Of a stretch of DNA of 64,000 bases, positions 22,112-34,180 are shown piece after piece. Source of the stretch: Allodiplogaster sudhausi (Eukaryota; Nematoda; Chromadorea; Rhabditida; Diplogasteridae). The first letter of the stretch is position 1. Each line of letters opens with the position of its first letter. Made by a program: the position numbers and the translations under genes. Below the pieces are notes generated by a model. The model was given only the letters and a program-made list of their open reading frames with translations. It made no database searches and was not told the origin of the DNA. The stretch is taken from positions 4,963,501 to 5,027,500 of the forward strand of contig CALZFC010000251.1 in NCBI GenBank assembly GCA_945643635.1, read 5' to 3'.

Positions 22112-25012
22112 GAAGAGATACAGAGTGTATCTGTGAGAGAGATAAAGATAGACAGATCAAGACAGAGGGGGACGGAAAGATAGAAAGCAAGAGATAGAGA
22201 GTGTATCTGTGAGAGAGAGAAAGATAGACAGATCAAGACAGAGGGGGACGTAAAGATAGAAAGCAAGAGATACAGAGTGTATCTGTGAGAGAGAAAGATA
22301 GACAGATCAAGACAGAGGGGGACGGAAAGATAGAAAGCAAGAGATAGAGAGTGTATCTGTGAGAGAGAGAAAGATAGACAGATCAAGACAGAGGGGGACG
22401 TAAAGATAGAAAGCAAGAGATACAGAGTGTATCTGTGAGAGAGAGAAAGATAGACAGATCAAGACAGAGGGGGACGGAAAGATAGAAAGCAAGAGATAGA
22501 GAGTGTATCTGTGAGAGAGAGAAAGATAGACAGATCAAGACAGAGGGGGACGGAAAGATAGAAAGCAAGAGATAGAGAGTGTATCTGTGAGAGAGAAAGA
22601 TAGACAGATCAAGACAGAGGGGGACGGAAAGATAGAAAGCAAGAGATAGAGAGTGTATCTGTGAGAAAGAGAAAGATAGACAGATCAAGACAGAGAGGGA
22701 CGGAAAGATAGAAAGCAAGAGATAGAGAGTGTATCTGTGAGAGAGAGAAGGATAGACAGATCAAGACAGAGGGGGACGGAAAGATAGAAAGCAAGAGATA
22801 GAGAGTGTATCTGTGAGAGAGAGAAAGATAGACAGATCAAGACAGAGGGGGACGGAAAGATAGAAAGCAAGAGATAGAGAGTGTATCTGTGAGAGAGAAA
22901 GATAGACAGATCAAGACAGAGGGGGACGGAAAGATAGAAAGCAAGAGATAGAGAGTGTATCTGTGAGAAAGAGAAAGATAGACAGATCAAGACAGAGAGG
23001 GACGGAAAGATAGAAAGCAAGAGATAGAGAGTGTATCTGTGAGAGAGAGAAGGATAGACAGATCAAGACAGAGGGGGACGGAAAGATAGAAAGCAAGAGA
23101 TAGAGAGTGTATCTGTGAGAGAGAGAAAGATAGACAGATCAAGACAGAGGGGGACGGAAAGATAGAAAGCAAGAGATAGAGAGTGTATCTGTGAGAGAGA
23201 GAAAGATAGACAGATCAAGACAGAGGGGGACGTAAAGATAGAAAGCAAGAGATACAGAGTGTATCTGTGAGAGAGAGAAAGATAGACAGATCAAGACAGA
23301 GGGGGACGGAAAGATAGAAAGCAAGAGATAGAGAGTGTATCTGTGAGAGAGAGAAAGATAGACAGATCAAGACAGAGGGGGACGGAAAGATAGAAAGCAA
23401 GAGATAGAGAGTGTATCTGTGAGAGAGAGAAAGATAGACAGATCAAGACAGAGGGGGACGGAAAGATAGAAAGCAAGAGATAGAGAGTGTATCTGTGAGA
23501 GAGAGAAAGATAGACAGATCAAGACAGAGGGGGACGGAAAGATAGAAAGCAAGAGATAGAGAGTGTATCTGTGAGAGAGAGAAAGATAGACAGATCAAGA
23601 CAGAGGGGGACGGAAAGATAGAAAGCAAGAGATAGAGAGTGTATCTGTGAGAGAGAGAAAGATAGACAGATCAAGACAGAGGGGGACGCAAAGATAGAAA
23701 GCAAGAGATACAGAGTGTATCTGTGAGAGAGAGAAAGATAGACAGATCAAGACAGAGGGGGACGGAAAGATGGAAAGCAAGAGATAGAGAGTGTATCTGT
23801 GAGAGAGAGAAAGATAGACAGATCAAGACAGAGGGGGACGGAAAGATAGAAAGCAAGAGATACAGAGTGTATCTGTGAGAGAGAGAAAGATAGACAGATC
23901 AAGACAGAGGGGGACGGAAAGATAGAAAGCAAGAGATAGAGAGTGTATCTGTGAGAGAGAGAAAGATAGACAGATCAAGACAGAGGGGGACGGAAAGATA
24001 GAAAGCAAGAGATACAGAGTGTATCTGTGAGAGAGAGAAAGATAGAAAGATCAAGACAGAGGGGGACGGAAAGATAGAAAGCAAGAGATAGAGAGTGTAT
24101 CTGTGAGAGAGAGAAAGATAGACAGATCAAGACAGAGGGGGACGGAAAGATAGAAAGCAAGAGATAGAGAGTGTATCTGTGAGAGAGAGAAAGATAGACA
24201 GATCAAGACAGAGGGGGACGGAAAGATAGAAAGCAAGAGATAGAGAGTGTATCTGTGAGAAAGAGAAAGATAGACAGATCAAGACAGAGGGGGACGGAAA
24301 GATAGAAAGCAAGAGATAGAGAGTGTATCTGTGAGAGAGAGAAAGATAGACAGATCAAGACAGAGGGGGACGGAAAGATAGAAAGCAAGAGATAGAGAGT
24401 GTATCTGTGAGAGAGAGAAAGATAGACAGATCAAGACAGAGGGGGACGGAAAGATAGAAAGCAAGAGATACAGAGTGTATCTGTGAGAGAGAGAAAGATA
24501 GACAGATCAAGACAGAGGGGGACGGAAAGATAGGAAGCAAGAGATAGAGAGTGTATCTGTGAGAGAGAGAAAGATAGACAGATCAAGACAGAGGGGGACG
24601 GAAAGATAGAAAGCAAGAGATAGAGAGTGTATCTGTGAGAGAGAGAAAGATAGACAGATCAAGACAGAGGGGGACGGAAAGATAGAAAGCAAGAGATAGA
24701 GAGTGTATCTGTGAGAAAGAGAAAGATAGACAGATCAAGACAGAGGGGGACGGAAAGATAGAAAGCAAGAGATAGAGAGTGTATCTGTGAGAGAGAGAAA
24801 GATAGACAGATCAAGACAGAGGGGGACGGAAAGATAGATAGCAAGAGATAGAGAGTGTATCTGTGAGAGAGAGAAAGATAGACAGATCAAGACAGAGGGG
24901 GACGGAAAGATAGAAAGCAAGAGATAGAGAGTGTATCTGTGAGAGAGAGAAAGATAGACAGATCAAGACAGAGGGGGACGGAAAGATAGAAAGCAAGAGA
25001 TAGAGAGACAGA
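22112..25012. repeat. 76-bp minisatellite array, about 38 units
   Basis: Tandem purine-rich unit of 76 bp containing gtgtatctgtgagagagaga, agatagacagatcaagacag and gggggacggaaagatagaaa. Some units are 74 bp (one GA shorter), and single-base variants (cgtaaag, cagagtg, gagaaagag) recur in blocks. A four-unit block of 302 bp (3x76 + 74) repeats at about 22,560-22,860 and 22,862-23,162. Because 76 is not a multiple of three, the open frames on the minus strand are artefacts. Confidence 0.95.
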
Positions 25013-25990
25013 CAGAGAGAGTGAACGAGATGTGCAAAAATTTTAAATGTGCAAAAGTGGATTCTAAATATTTCTGCGTTACGAAATTATCTCTGATGAT
25101 CGCGCAATAACTCGAGAGATGAGGGCGAGAGAAAGAAATAAAGAGCAAGAGAGTGAGAGAGAGAGGAGGAGGGAATTAGAAAGAGAGAAAGAGAGAATGA
25201 GAGAGAGAGAAAGAGAGAATGAAAGAGAGAGAGAAAGAGAGAATGAGATAAATCGAGATAAGCTTCTCCCCTGAGGCTGATCCCGACTGGTGAACAAAAG
25301 TATAATATTCTAATTTTTTCTATGGCATTATAAATGGCCAAAAGTGGATCGCACAGTAACTCATAGATGAGGAAGAGAGAGAAAGAGAGAGAGAGCGAGA
25401 GAAAATGATTGAGCTATTATTCCTCGACACCGTAACATCTAGTTCATTCTCGTCTATGGGGGATGTCGAGCAACTTCATTACTTGGGTTTCCTTTCTCTT
25501 GCTCTCTCTCTCTCTCTCTCTTTCTCTCTCGCTCTTTCTCTACTCCCCCGCTCTCTCTCTCTCTCTCTCTCTCTTTCTATCCTCTCTCTCTCTCTCTCTC
25601 TCTCTTCGCCTGACAATGAGGCTTATACGGACTGATTAAAAAAAATGTTTTTTTTTCTAATGTTCACAAGGCATCTACTTCGCGGGCGATGTAACCAATC
25701 TTTTTGAAGAGACCGAACAAGAGACAGAGAAGAACTAGAAGAAGAAGAAGAATCAATGGTTTGAGGGGCTACATTTCAATTAATCAACGATTTGTGAGAG
25801 GAGAAGAGGAGACTAGAGAGAGAGAGAGAGAGAGAGAGAGGGCGAGAGAGAGAGAGAGAGAGATTGAATTTGAGCAAGAGAGTAGAAAAGGGCGGCGCCG
25901 CTTCACCTTCTCCCTCACCGATGACTCCCTGCCAGTCGGAGTCCGAAGCAGCGACTCTGACTGCAGACATCGAAGACGAATAAGAACGGT
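25013..25990. other. No gene seen; GA/CT repeats
   Basis: GA and CT microsatellites at 25,140-25,250, 25,370-25,405, 25,495-25,605 and 25,815-25,865, with short non-repetitive stretches between them. Nothing coding was recognised. Confidence 0.6.
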
Positions 25991-25998
25991 GCAGTGAG

Positions 25999-26212
25999 AA
26001 AGAGAAGGAGGTCAGAGATTGTGCAGAGCGAATGCGGCCACTGCTTCAGCTTCGAATGCGGGAATGAATGGCACGAGCCAGTGAACTGCCGCCTGCTGAA
26101 GTTGTGGCCGAAGAAGTACAGCGACGACTCGGAGACTAGCAATAGGATCAATTCCAAGGAGTATCCCAAGTGCCTGTCCTACTGTAGGAGCGATTCCCTT
26201 CCCTTTTCATAA
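25999..26212 (+). pseudogene. Fragment of an Ariadne-type RBR E3 ubiquitin ligase (IBR domain)
   Basis: A plus-strand frame encodes CGHCFSFECGNEWHEPVNCR, then DDSETS and KEYPKC. This matches the IBR zinc-binding region of Ariadne-family RBR ligases (consensus CGH.FCF.CG..WHEPV.C, then DDSETSNWI...KECPKC), which pass ubiquitin from E2 to substrate. Only about 55 family-like residues remain; downstream the frame runs into unrelated residues and a stop, and no flanking RING exons were seen. It is most simply a duplicated or retrotransposed gene fragment. Confidence 0.6.
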
Positions 26213-26426
26213 TTCGCTAGTAAGATTCTAAAATAGAGTAAAAACTACTACAAACCTACTGAATATGATTAAAACTTCAATCAAGAAAAAAAATTGGCGT
26301 GTGGCGTGCAAAAAATTTCGACCGATTGACGTGGTGCAATAAATCACTTTTTAAGGGCGTGCAGCGTGCAAAAAGTTAACTGCCTAAAAGATGATTATTA
26401 GAACCGCGACCGTGTAATGAAGTTAA

Positions 26427-26640
26427 CTAAGGATTACAGTATATCAGACTATGTGCTGGTTCTGGTATCTGTAGTTGTGTCTGACATGGTGAAGAGGAGG
26501 GAGGGGGCAGCCGCCCTCTCTCGGTGGCGCTCTCGACTCGACTGTCTCGCACTCCCGCATCGCCGTTCTTCTCTCGGCTGGTAGTTGTTCCGCACCCGAT
26601 TCGGGGCGGGCTCTCCTGTACCATGACAATAGCTAACTTC
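26427..26640 (-). other. GC-rich exon-like stretch, unidentified
   Basis: On the minus strand an acceptor-like TGGTACAG is followed by a GC-rich block with all three frames open. No family was recognised and the frame cannot be chosen. Confidence 0.2.
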
Positions 26641-26819
26641 CGTCAAGTAAATCCATCAGCACATTGACTCGATAACCGAAAGTTAATATAAAAAATTTGC
26701 TGTTTTAGTTCACGAGGAGCCGACCTCTTCCATAGGAAAGGGCAATTTGTCGGCGTTCTCATATTTACCTTCGCCGTTAGTTTATCCATTTCGTTTGCAT
26801 TTTTCTATGGTTTCCATTC

Positions 26820-27190
26820 AATGCTGATAATAAGAATATATGTATGTACATAATTTCTTAAGAATGCGAGGTAAGCCCATTAATTAGTTCGATATGCCTG
26901 TGGCGGTGCAAGACGCAATTCTCATGCTATTAGAGATTAACGCAGTGAATGCTCTGACATGGTACTCTGCTCATTTGGTCGCGTATGAATTGCGTATTTT
27001 CTGGACGGTTACCTGGAAACAGTGAAGAAAGTTGTTTTTACTATCACAAACAGGAGAATCCACCTGGCGTTGCAAATTATCTTTAACTTCTCAGCACGCA
27101 TTCCAGTGAACATTGCGCGCTCGACTGAATTAATTGCCTGTTTCGAGCCGTCTTTATGCGCAACCTGAGATTTCTTCGAAAAAAAAAAAC
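26820..27190. repeat. Diverged copy of the 5' flank of the chemoreceptor gene at 57.6-57.9 kb
   Basis: Co-linear similarity to 57,595-57,905, with shared words tgctgataataagaata, taatttc, cctggaaacag, aatccacctggcgtt, attccagtgaac and cagatttcttc/gagatttcttc. At 57.6 kb this sequence lies just upstream of the receptor start codon, so this looks like a duplicated receptor upstream region. No receptor exons follow here; lectin fragments do. Confidence 0.6.
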
Positions 27191-27535
27191 TTTACGATAT
27201 ATATTATAGATATATAGTTTAAGGAGGTATCCGGGGAATAACTAACCTAGGTTTTTTTCTATATGGATAAGATCTTCTTAGCGTAAAAACATATCCTGAT
27301 AATTTGAGCGATTTTCTTTCATTACATTCTGAGCAAAAGTAACGTGAAATCTGGCGGGTAGAGAATTAGATACGGTTGGTCATAGCCGCCCTCCTATTTC
27401 ACATGCTCTCTCGACCGGACGACAGGCAACTTTTTGAGCGCGCCCATTCAAAGTGGTTCTCTACCGCTACTGTATAATTATTCACCAGATACTTCCTTTA
27501 ATACATACTCGATCAAACAGCAAACTCCATAGTTT

Positions 27536-27849
27536 ACAGCTTTCCGGCCGTCACGAGATCTTGCTCGGCACCTACCACCAAGGCAACACGTACACGAGGC
27601 TCGACAAGTCCAACTTTGCCTTCCAGAATTAGAAGTGTATTTTTCTGATTTTTTTTATTAATGAAATAATTGCTATGTTGACTGGATGAAAAAGATAGTT
27701 TTTCATTATCGATTGATTGAGGCGCTCGCCCTTCGGTGATCAAAAACTCTGCGCCATGCGTCAAGCAGAACTCGTCCGGAAAGTGGTTCCAGTCCTGCTG
27801 CAAGAAAGTGGCCGCCACCGTGTGCAAGAAGCCCGCAGGGAAGGCATAG
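27536..27849 (+). pseudogene. C-type lectin fragment (two 3' exons), plus strand
   Basis: The first stretch encodes RHEILLGTYHQGNTYTRLDK followed by SNFAFQN and then a stop where relatives have Trp (NWEG). A second stretch to the stop at 27,847-27,849 contains PCVKQNSSGKWFQSCCKKVA and ends in Cys-Lys-Lys. These match the last two exons of the lectin genes at 40.6 and 59.2 kb (WLGT..., then W..CC...VCK). The in-frame stop and the lack of 5' exons mark it as a broken copy. It is opposite in orientation to the fragment at 28.9 kb. Confidence 0.65.
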
Positions 27850-28920
27850 GGGTCCTCCATCAGGGGGTCTTTGGGGTATATCAAGGACCTTTAGGGTTCA
27901 TAGAGAGCCTCCAACTGTAACTCATCTTCTTTCATCTCGAAGTTCTCACTCACGTAATTTTCTCACTTGAGTCACTGATAAGATTGAGAAAAAAGATTGA
28001 GATAAGTGGAACTACATAAATAAAGAACGCAAACTACTAATAAAATCTCTAGAGGCATATAACCGTCGACTAACTTACATATTATGTTTATAATTTATGT
28101 ACATACATACATACACATGCATAGAACTCTCCAGAGTTCGAGAAAGTAAACACAAAAACTATATCTTTGTGATAAAGCATAGATAATGAAAGATAAAGTC
28201 CCTGTGTGATAAAGCATACTAGATCTTATGGAATTACTTGTCGGTAGATACTTTGGAAGTTTACTTTTGCTAGTGCCCAGTAGTATGAATTGTAATTAAA
28301 CCTTGTCCAATATGAAAATTTCTCTCGCCATTTTATATTGCGTTTTTTATGTTGACAGGTGAGAAGCGAATCTTTTATTAGAGGATCGAAACGACTTTTT
28401 ATTCACTATTTATGGTGCGCATGTGTGGGCATACATGAATTACTCTAAAATGAAAAAGATTTATATATTCAAGAATATATAAGAAGGAAACGGAACAAGA
28501 GGTAAAGGCATAGTAATAACATAGAAGAGGTACAAATTGAGGTCGTGTACAAATTTGTATATCAGGAGATTAGTGTTCAAAAAAAATTCAGTTGGGTTCA
28601 GCCGTTCCTGTCCGTTACCAAAAGAAGAGAAGGCACGTTTTCTTTGAAAAAAAAACAGGCAGGAAAATTGGATTAAGCGGCTGAAATGACAATCACACAC
28701 ATATCCCTCTTCAATTGGAATGTTTGTAGAATTTTACATGAGATTCTTTTATGTAGAACATCTACTTATGAATTTCTTTTTTTAATCGCGTGCTAATTCA
28801 ACAAAATTTATCTCAGAAAATTGCCGTACCCAAGTACAACGAAACATAGAAATGATTGATAGGTCTGACAGATAGGAAGGACCCAAAGATGGACCCGAGA
28901 TGTCCTCCTTAGGCAGCTGG
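27850..28920. other. No gene seen
   Basis: AT-rich intergenic sequence between the inverted lectin fragments, with a short tacatacatacataca run near 28,101. No coding evidence. Confidence 0.6.
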
Positions 28921-29166
28921 CTACTTGCACACGGTGGCAGCCACTTTCTTGCAGCACGACTGGAACCACTTTCCGGCGCCGTTCTGCTTGACACACGGCG
29001 ACGAATTCTTGATCTCCGTCGGGCGGGCGCCTCAACGAATCAATAATAGAAAATAAGAAATCGATTGTGTTCGTCTTGTAAATCGTCAATCTGTGTCAAA
29101 TGAAGAAGATAAAACTGCCACGATACCCTCCCAGTTCTGGAAGGCAAAGGGCGACTTGTTGAGCCA
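28921..29166 (-). pseudogene. C-type lectin fragment (3' exons), minus strand
   Basis: A partial exon encodes WLNKSPFAFQNWEG ending at donor GTATCG (about 29,126), then an intron of about 90 bp, then an exon encoding PCVKQNGAGKWFQSCCKKVA and TVCK with stop TAG at 28,921-28,923. Sequence and intron are nearly identical to the copy at 40.6-40.8 kb, but the upstream half of the first exon and the 5' exons are missing. The last codons also differ, as the copy at 40.6 kb has four more residues. Confidence 0.65.
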
Positions 29167-30285
29167 ATAATTTTTATTTATTCATTTTAGAAGTCCTTCA
29201 AAGAACCCCGATGCCTTTCATCTTGCCTTCACCCACCGGGGTTACATAATTCGAAACAGAGGCAAAGCTGTAACCATTGGTTGTAACTGAAGGAGGACGA
29301 GTGAGTAACTCTTAAGGCACCACAGGGGAAGGTTGTTTGTTAACAGGTGCGGTGTACATAAATATTCACTGCTACTCTCGTTGCTTGATCCGAGGCTGTC
29401 ACGATAACCGTATTGGTATGTGTATATGGAAAGTTGCTATTCTAACAAGCCATAAACCCAAGATTCTCTGTTTCATTTACTGACACTTGGCTGACAGTTT
29501 ACAAAAAGCTCTTTGAACGCAAGTTTCTGCAAAAACTTGAAACATCCTTGCGTGATAACTCTTCAATATTTGCTGACTACGCATTGCTCTATCTCTTCGT
29601 CTCTCTAATTGTCGTCAAACTCTCGAATCACTCTCTCTTTTAATCCCTCTGTCCTCTTGACTCTCAAAAAGCTTCTTTCATCAATGTCACCATCTTCTTC
29701 TTTACCGTCAGATCGTTTCCCAAGCACCAGAACACCATGGCTGCTCGTCCGTTCTTGCATTGCCTCCTGAATCAACTCCACGTCGATGTCGCCTCGTCAC
29801 GAGGGGATATCCTTTGAAGATATGCTCTTATTCATCATTCTTCATGTCTATGTATCTTTTTTGAGATGGAATGAACACAAGTTGTATATGAAGTGCAAAT
29901 TCGTGTCAAAGCAGTTTTCAACTACTTTTAAGTTCACAAGTGAAATGAACTCGTGATACTTTCGAGTTACGTTGCACCGAAGATTATTCAAAACAAAAGT
30001 CGAAAAGGCGGCTGAAGTTGAGTTTTTGAGTCATTCATCTACTTTAACCGCCGGGCGCGCGGTCGGCCTTCTCCCGCTCTCTAGTAGCCTCGATGTCGCG
30101 TGATTTAAAGGCCAAGGTTAATTTACAAAGAATGCCAAGTCATCACAAATTGAGGGAAAAGTGCTCAATTTTAGAATTGTCCGAGTAATGAGCTCCAGAA
30201 AGGCTGCTTGCTCAAGGGTGACATCTCAAGGTTTGATATGCGTTATTTAAAATGTAATCGATAATTTAACATCAATTAATTTCAG
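29167..30285. other. No gene identified; region before the pseudokinase gene
   Basis: Unremarkable sequence. The pseudokinase gene needs a first exon here. A candidate start is the ATG at about 30,189 (MSSRKAACSRVTSQ) before a possible donor GTTTGA at about 30,231, but the phase does not fit the next exon, so the start is unresolved. Confidence 0.4.
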
Positions 30286-32725
30286 TTACACCATCCAGAG
30301 GTTCATCAATTCTGGCCAAGCGGGGGACATCTACGAGGTTTCGACGATATTCTTTGCCTTCAATTTATCAAGAATTGTGCAGAATGTGTAATTCTCGTTA
30401 AAAGCTAATCGCAACCGCAAAAAAGTGATTTACTCCTGTGATAAAATTGAAGCAAGCCATTTTTGATAATTTCATGAATACTTTTTCTTCTTTAGGCAGC
30501 CAAAGTTGGCGGCGAAGGCGAACTGCAAGCAGTCAAAATCGAAAGCAGTCCTGAGACAATGGAGCTTTTCAGGGTGTGGAGTGGGGGGGGAGGTCCAAGG
30601 ATGAGGAAATTTGAAGGGAGATAACAATCAATCATGACCACTGGTCATGCTAAACAGTGGAGATGAGGGTTGCACGTTATTGATCTGTAACTGCTTATGA
30701 AGAAGACATAGACATGACACCCTCAATGTATACCCGCGCGTCTAAATCCTTAACTATTTATGTAAACAAATGATTTGCATGTGTGGAAGGAGAAGAAACA
30801 AGCCACTTTTACTAAATGTCCGGAATAGTAATTACTAATGATTGAATTTGTATTTCAATTTTCAAAGAAATTAATTTCTGATGAATGACTGAACGGAAAT
30901 TCTCCTAGTACGTAAATACGTATTTGCGTTACAGACCGAGTTGAAGACCCTGCAGGAATGTGCGACCATAAAGGCTCCCGAGCAGAAACGCCATTTCCTT
31001 CGCATCCTCGACAATGGTGCGGAAAAGCTAATTTTTTTTAAGAAGCTTGACTTTATCTTTAACAATTTTGCTGCTGCAGGCACCACCGACAATCTCCGTT
31101 TCGTGGTGCTGAATCTGGTGGGTCCCACGGTGCGCGAGCTGATCAAGAGGAACGGCCCTCTCAAGTGTGTATAATCCTTCATTAAAAGGCGGAAAAGCGA
31201 ATTTGCACACCAAAAAATAAGTTTCTATTGAAAACTCTCCAGAGCATCATCAGCGGTCCGCGTGGGGATGCAGTCAATCGAGGGCATTGCTGGACTCCAC
31301 TCCATTGGCTACGTCCATCGGTTCGTCTTGAGATCACGAATCTCGAGCATTCTGGAAACACTTTCAGTGAGGTTCGCCCTCACAACTTCGCCACACAAGG
31401 AGAAATGATCGTGGTGATCGGCCTCTTCTCTGCGCGCAAATACGTCGACCAAGACGGAAAGCTCAAGTCAGCCTCTTGGTAGCCAATCTCCAGAGGTGAA
31501 CGACAATATCCTTCGTGTCAGGCCAGCGAAGATGCGGACGCGCTTCGTGGGCGTGACGCGCTACGCGTCTCGCTCCAGTCACCAGCAACGCGAGCTCGTG
31601 CGTGCGGACGACCTCGAGTCATGGATCTACATGGTGTACGAGGTGAGCAACAGCTTCTTCTTCTTGAGACCAGTGCTCAACATTCCTTTTGAGCTCTTTG
31701 ACGAGAACGCCCTGACCTGGCGCAACATGGCAGAGAATGAACAAGTCGCAGAGGAGAAGATCAAATTCTTCCAAAAGTACAAACAGTGTTAGCACGCTCT
31801 GATTTCTGCCTCATGGGTTCCATCCAATCTCTCTCTTTCTCTAACCCATCCCTCTCCATTTCTCTTTCTCTAGCCTCTCTCCATTCCCCATCTCTTTCTC
31901 TAACCCATCCACCCATCCCTCTCCATCTCTCTTTCTCTAGCCTCTCTCCATTCCCCCTTCACTCTTCAGCCGATAAGCCGGACTCGCTGCCGGTCGACCT
32001 GAAGCGCCTCGTGACGTACGTGGATGAGCTGGAGCTCACGCATATCCCTGACTACATTTTCATGCGGCAGGTCCTCCTCGACGTTGCCGCGCGCAAGGCG
32101 GTCAGTTCATTCTTTCTCCTTCTGCTTGCTTTCACTAGGAATTTCGTTTCTTGCAGCTCAACCTACAGGAGCCGTTCGAGTGGCAGCTGCCGCAGCCAGA
32201 AGAGTCGCCTTCCAAGGCAAGTCCACTTCTGTTGGCCAGAGAAAGTTCACTTGTGGAAACTTCAAAAAGTTACAGTTTCTCCTTAAGAAATGAAAAAAGC
32301 TGAAAATATTAATTATCAAATGAATGAACAAGTTGCCAGGAGCACCAGGGAGGACGCAAGAAGCAGTCGGCTGCGGTGGCGTCGAATAAGAGCCGCGAGA
32401 ACAAGCCGAATCGCATCGGAAGAGACAAGAGACAGTCCTTCACGTGCGTCTCCATTCCTTCCTGTATTCTCCATTCCTACTCTAAGTTTGTTGAATTCGC
32501 AGTGATTCGGTCAAGCGCGTTAACAAGAAGTCGGTCGCTGAGAAGAAGGCAACGAAATCGGTGGTGAAGCGGCGATCGTCAGTCGATTCCTTCTTAACAA
32601 ATCGATAATGAGATTCCAAAGAGTAGAAATCGAAAGTTATTCTCTTTTATTGCAGGAAGACATCGATGGACAAGCGCGAGCGCAAAAAGTCAGAAAGAAA
32701 ATCATTTCGGATTTACGTAATTTAA
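30286..32725 (+). CDS. CK1/TTBK-like pseudokinase (nematode-expanded family)
   Basis: About eleven plus-strand exons join in phase, from a glycine-loop exon (YTIQRFINSGQAGDIYE) at 30,286 to a TAA at 32,723. In order: a VAIK-like AVKIES, ELKTLQEC, RFVVLNLVGPTVRELI, SIEGIAGLHSIGYVHR, GVTRYASRSSHQQRELV, DDLESWIYM and EPFEWQ, all matching the nematode CK1/TTBK-like fold. The catalytic loop reads HREVRPHN instead of HRDVKPSN, and the DFG position reads GLF (IGLFSARKY). The base Asp and the metal-binding Asp are therefore both lost, so phosphotransfer is unlikely. A basic tail of about 90 residues rich in Lys/Arg/Ser follows. Introns inside the kinase domain are 47-55 bp. The first exon is unresolved. 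Confidence 0.8.
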
Positions 32726-34180
32726 ATAATAATCAGCATACATATAAACTTTAGTCTAAAATGAATATTTTGTTTAATTTGAGCCCACGCAAGCCGGTCA
32801 AGCGATCCACTGGCTGAGGTCAGTGAAGCCGTTATTCTCCATCGCAAGCCAAGTCGATTGGCACTTTCAAGTTCATAACTTTCAGTGCCAACGAAAGACG
32901 GGATGAGAGTGGGAGCCGTGCTTGGACTGGAGACTTCGCATGCAATCCAATCCCAGGCCAAGCACAAAGATAAATGGTTCCCTTTCAGAAAGGATATGAC
33001 ATTCTACCTCTTGATGTTGAAAAAAACCATCTTACTCTGTCATCTTCTCCATCGTTTCAAAACCAAAAAATCTATTACAGACTAACAAGTGTTACTAAAA
33101 TGACGTTGAAATCAGAGTAGATTTTGCTTGACGTCATATGAGTCCCATACAGAAGAGGGTCAATTTTCTGTTGTGTTATGCCCTGTTCTTGCGGATTTCG
33201 TCCTTCTTGCTGGATCTTCCGCCACTCAGAAGTGCAGTGGTTATCTAAGACGCAGATGAAGAAAATAGTAGCAAAGCAAAAGTATTGTTAGTACAATACG
33301 CGTTGCTTGCTATTCATGCAAAGTTAATATGTGCATATTTGTGCATACATGTGTGTATTTGTTTATGAAATATCTTCTTTGCAGAGGTGTACAAAGTCAA
33401 TAATGACCACATATTCCTGACCGGCTTAGTTTGTGTGTATGTATGTATAAAGCACGTACATTTGTCCAAAGTTTTTCTCTACAATCGTTCGGCTCTTCCC
33501 ATGGCGATAGCAAAAATGGCAGAGAGAGAGGGAGAGAGACAAAAGGGGAGAGCGTTAGAGCGAGAGAGAGCGAGAGAGCGAGAGAGCGATATGGAGGGAG
33601 AGCGAGAGAGAGCGCGCTACTGCCAATTTGCAAGCCATTTGCAAATTAAAATAAGCATTGAACATACAGTACCGCTCAACATTATGGGGTCACAAATGCA
33701 TTGAATATATTTAATATATTCTTAAGATTCTCTCGCACTGTGACTCGTAGAAGCAATTGTTCGAGTAATGTTTATATGTTCTGGAATCAGCATTTTCTTC
33801 TCTACCGAATGCATACAACAATTTTCAAAATACCGACTTTTTGTCATTAATTTTTATGTGAAATTGAGTGCGTTTGGTTCATAATTGTTAAGGTGCAAAC
33901 GTCGGTAGTGCAGTTCACGGTTTTTTTTTTGACAAGTAGCCGAGAATTTTTCTTCGTAATTTCCAAAACTGCAAGATTACAGCAAAACTTTTGCTCCGGT
34001 TAGGGTTCGAACCTGTGACATTCAAACGTTATTATTTCTTATTGTTAGGTAGCCAGGCATGTCTTTGCAAAAATGCTCAGTTCATGGAACGTTTATCAAG
34101 CAAGGGAGAGAAGATATGATGAGAGGGAAGCGGAGAGGTTGGGAGAGGAGAGAAGAGACGAGACTGGACAAAGGGGCGGC
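32726..34180. other. No gene seen; small GA tract and a weak tRNA-like motif
   Basis: Intergenic sequence with a GA-rich run at 33,520-33,620. Around 33,995-34,060 a minus-strand B-box-like GGTTCGAACCC is present, but acceptor-stem and D-arm pairing is not convincing, so no tRNA is called. Confidence 0.5.

Noticed and set aside
22112..25012. Dozens of overlapping ~61-codon frames in the 76-bp array
   Set aside because: Period 76 is not divisible by three and every frame is a translation of the same repeat; no start, splice or family evidence.
22112..25012. CRISPR array
   Set aside because: Units are continuous without unique spacers, and the surrounding genes are eukaryotic.
31470..31500. 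A frameshift or stop in the pseudokinase after DGKLK
   Set aside because: A 55-bp intron (donor GTCAGC, acceptor GTGTCAG) restores the family pattern and phase, so no lesion is needed.
33990..34065. Possible tRNA on the minus strand around GGTTCGAACCC
   Set aside because: Only the T-arm is convincing; I cannot pair an acceptor stem or place an anticodon arm.
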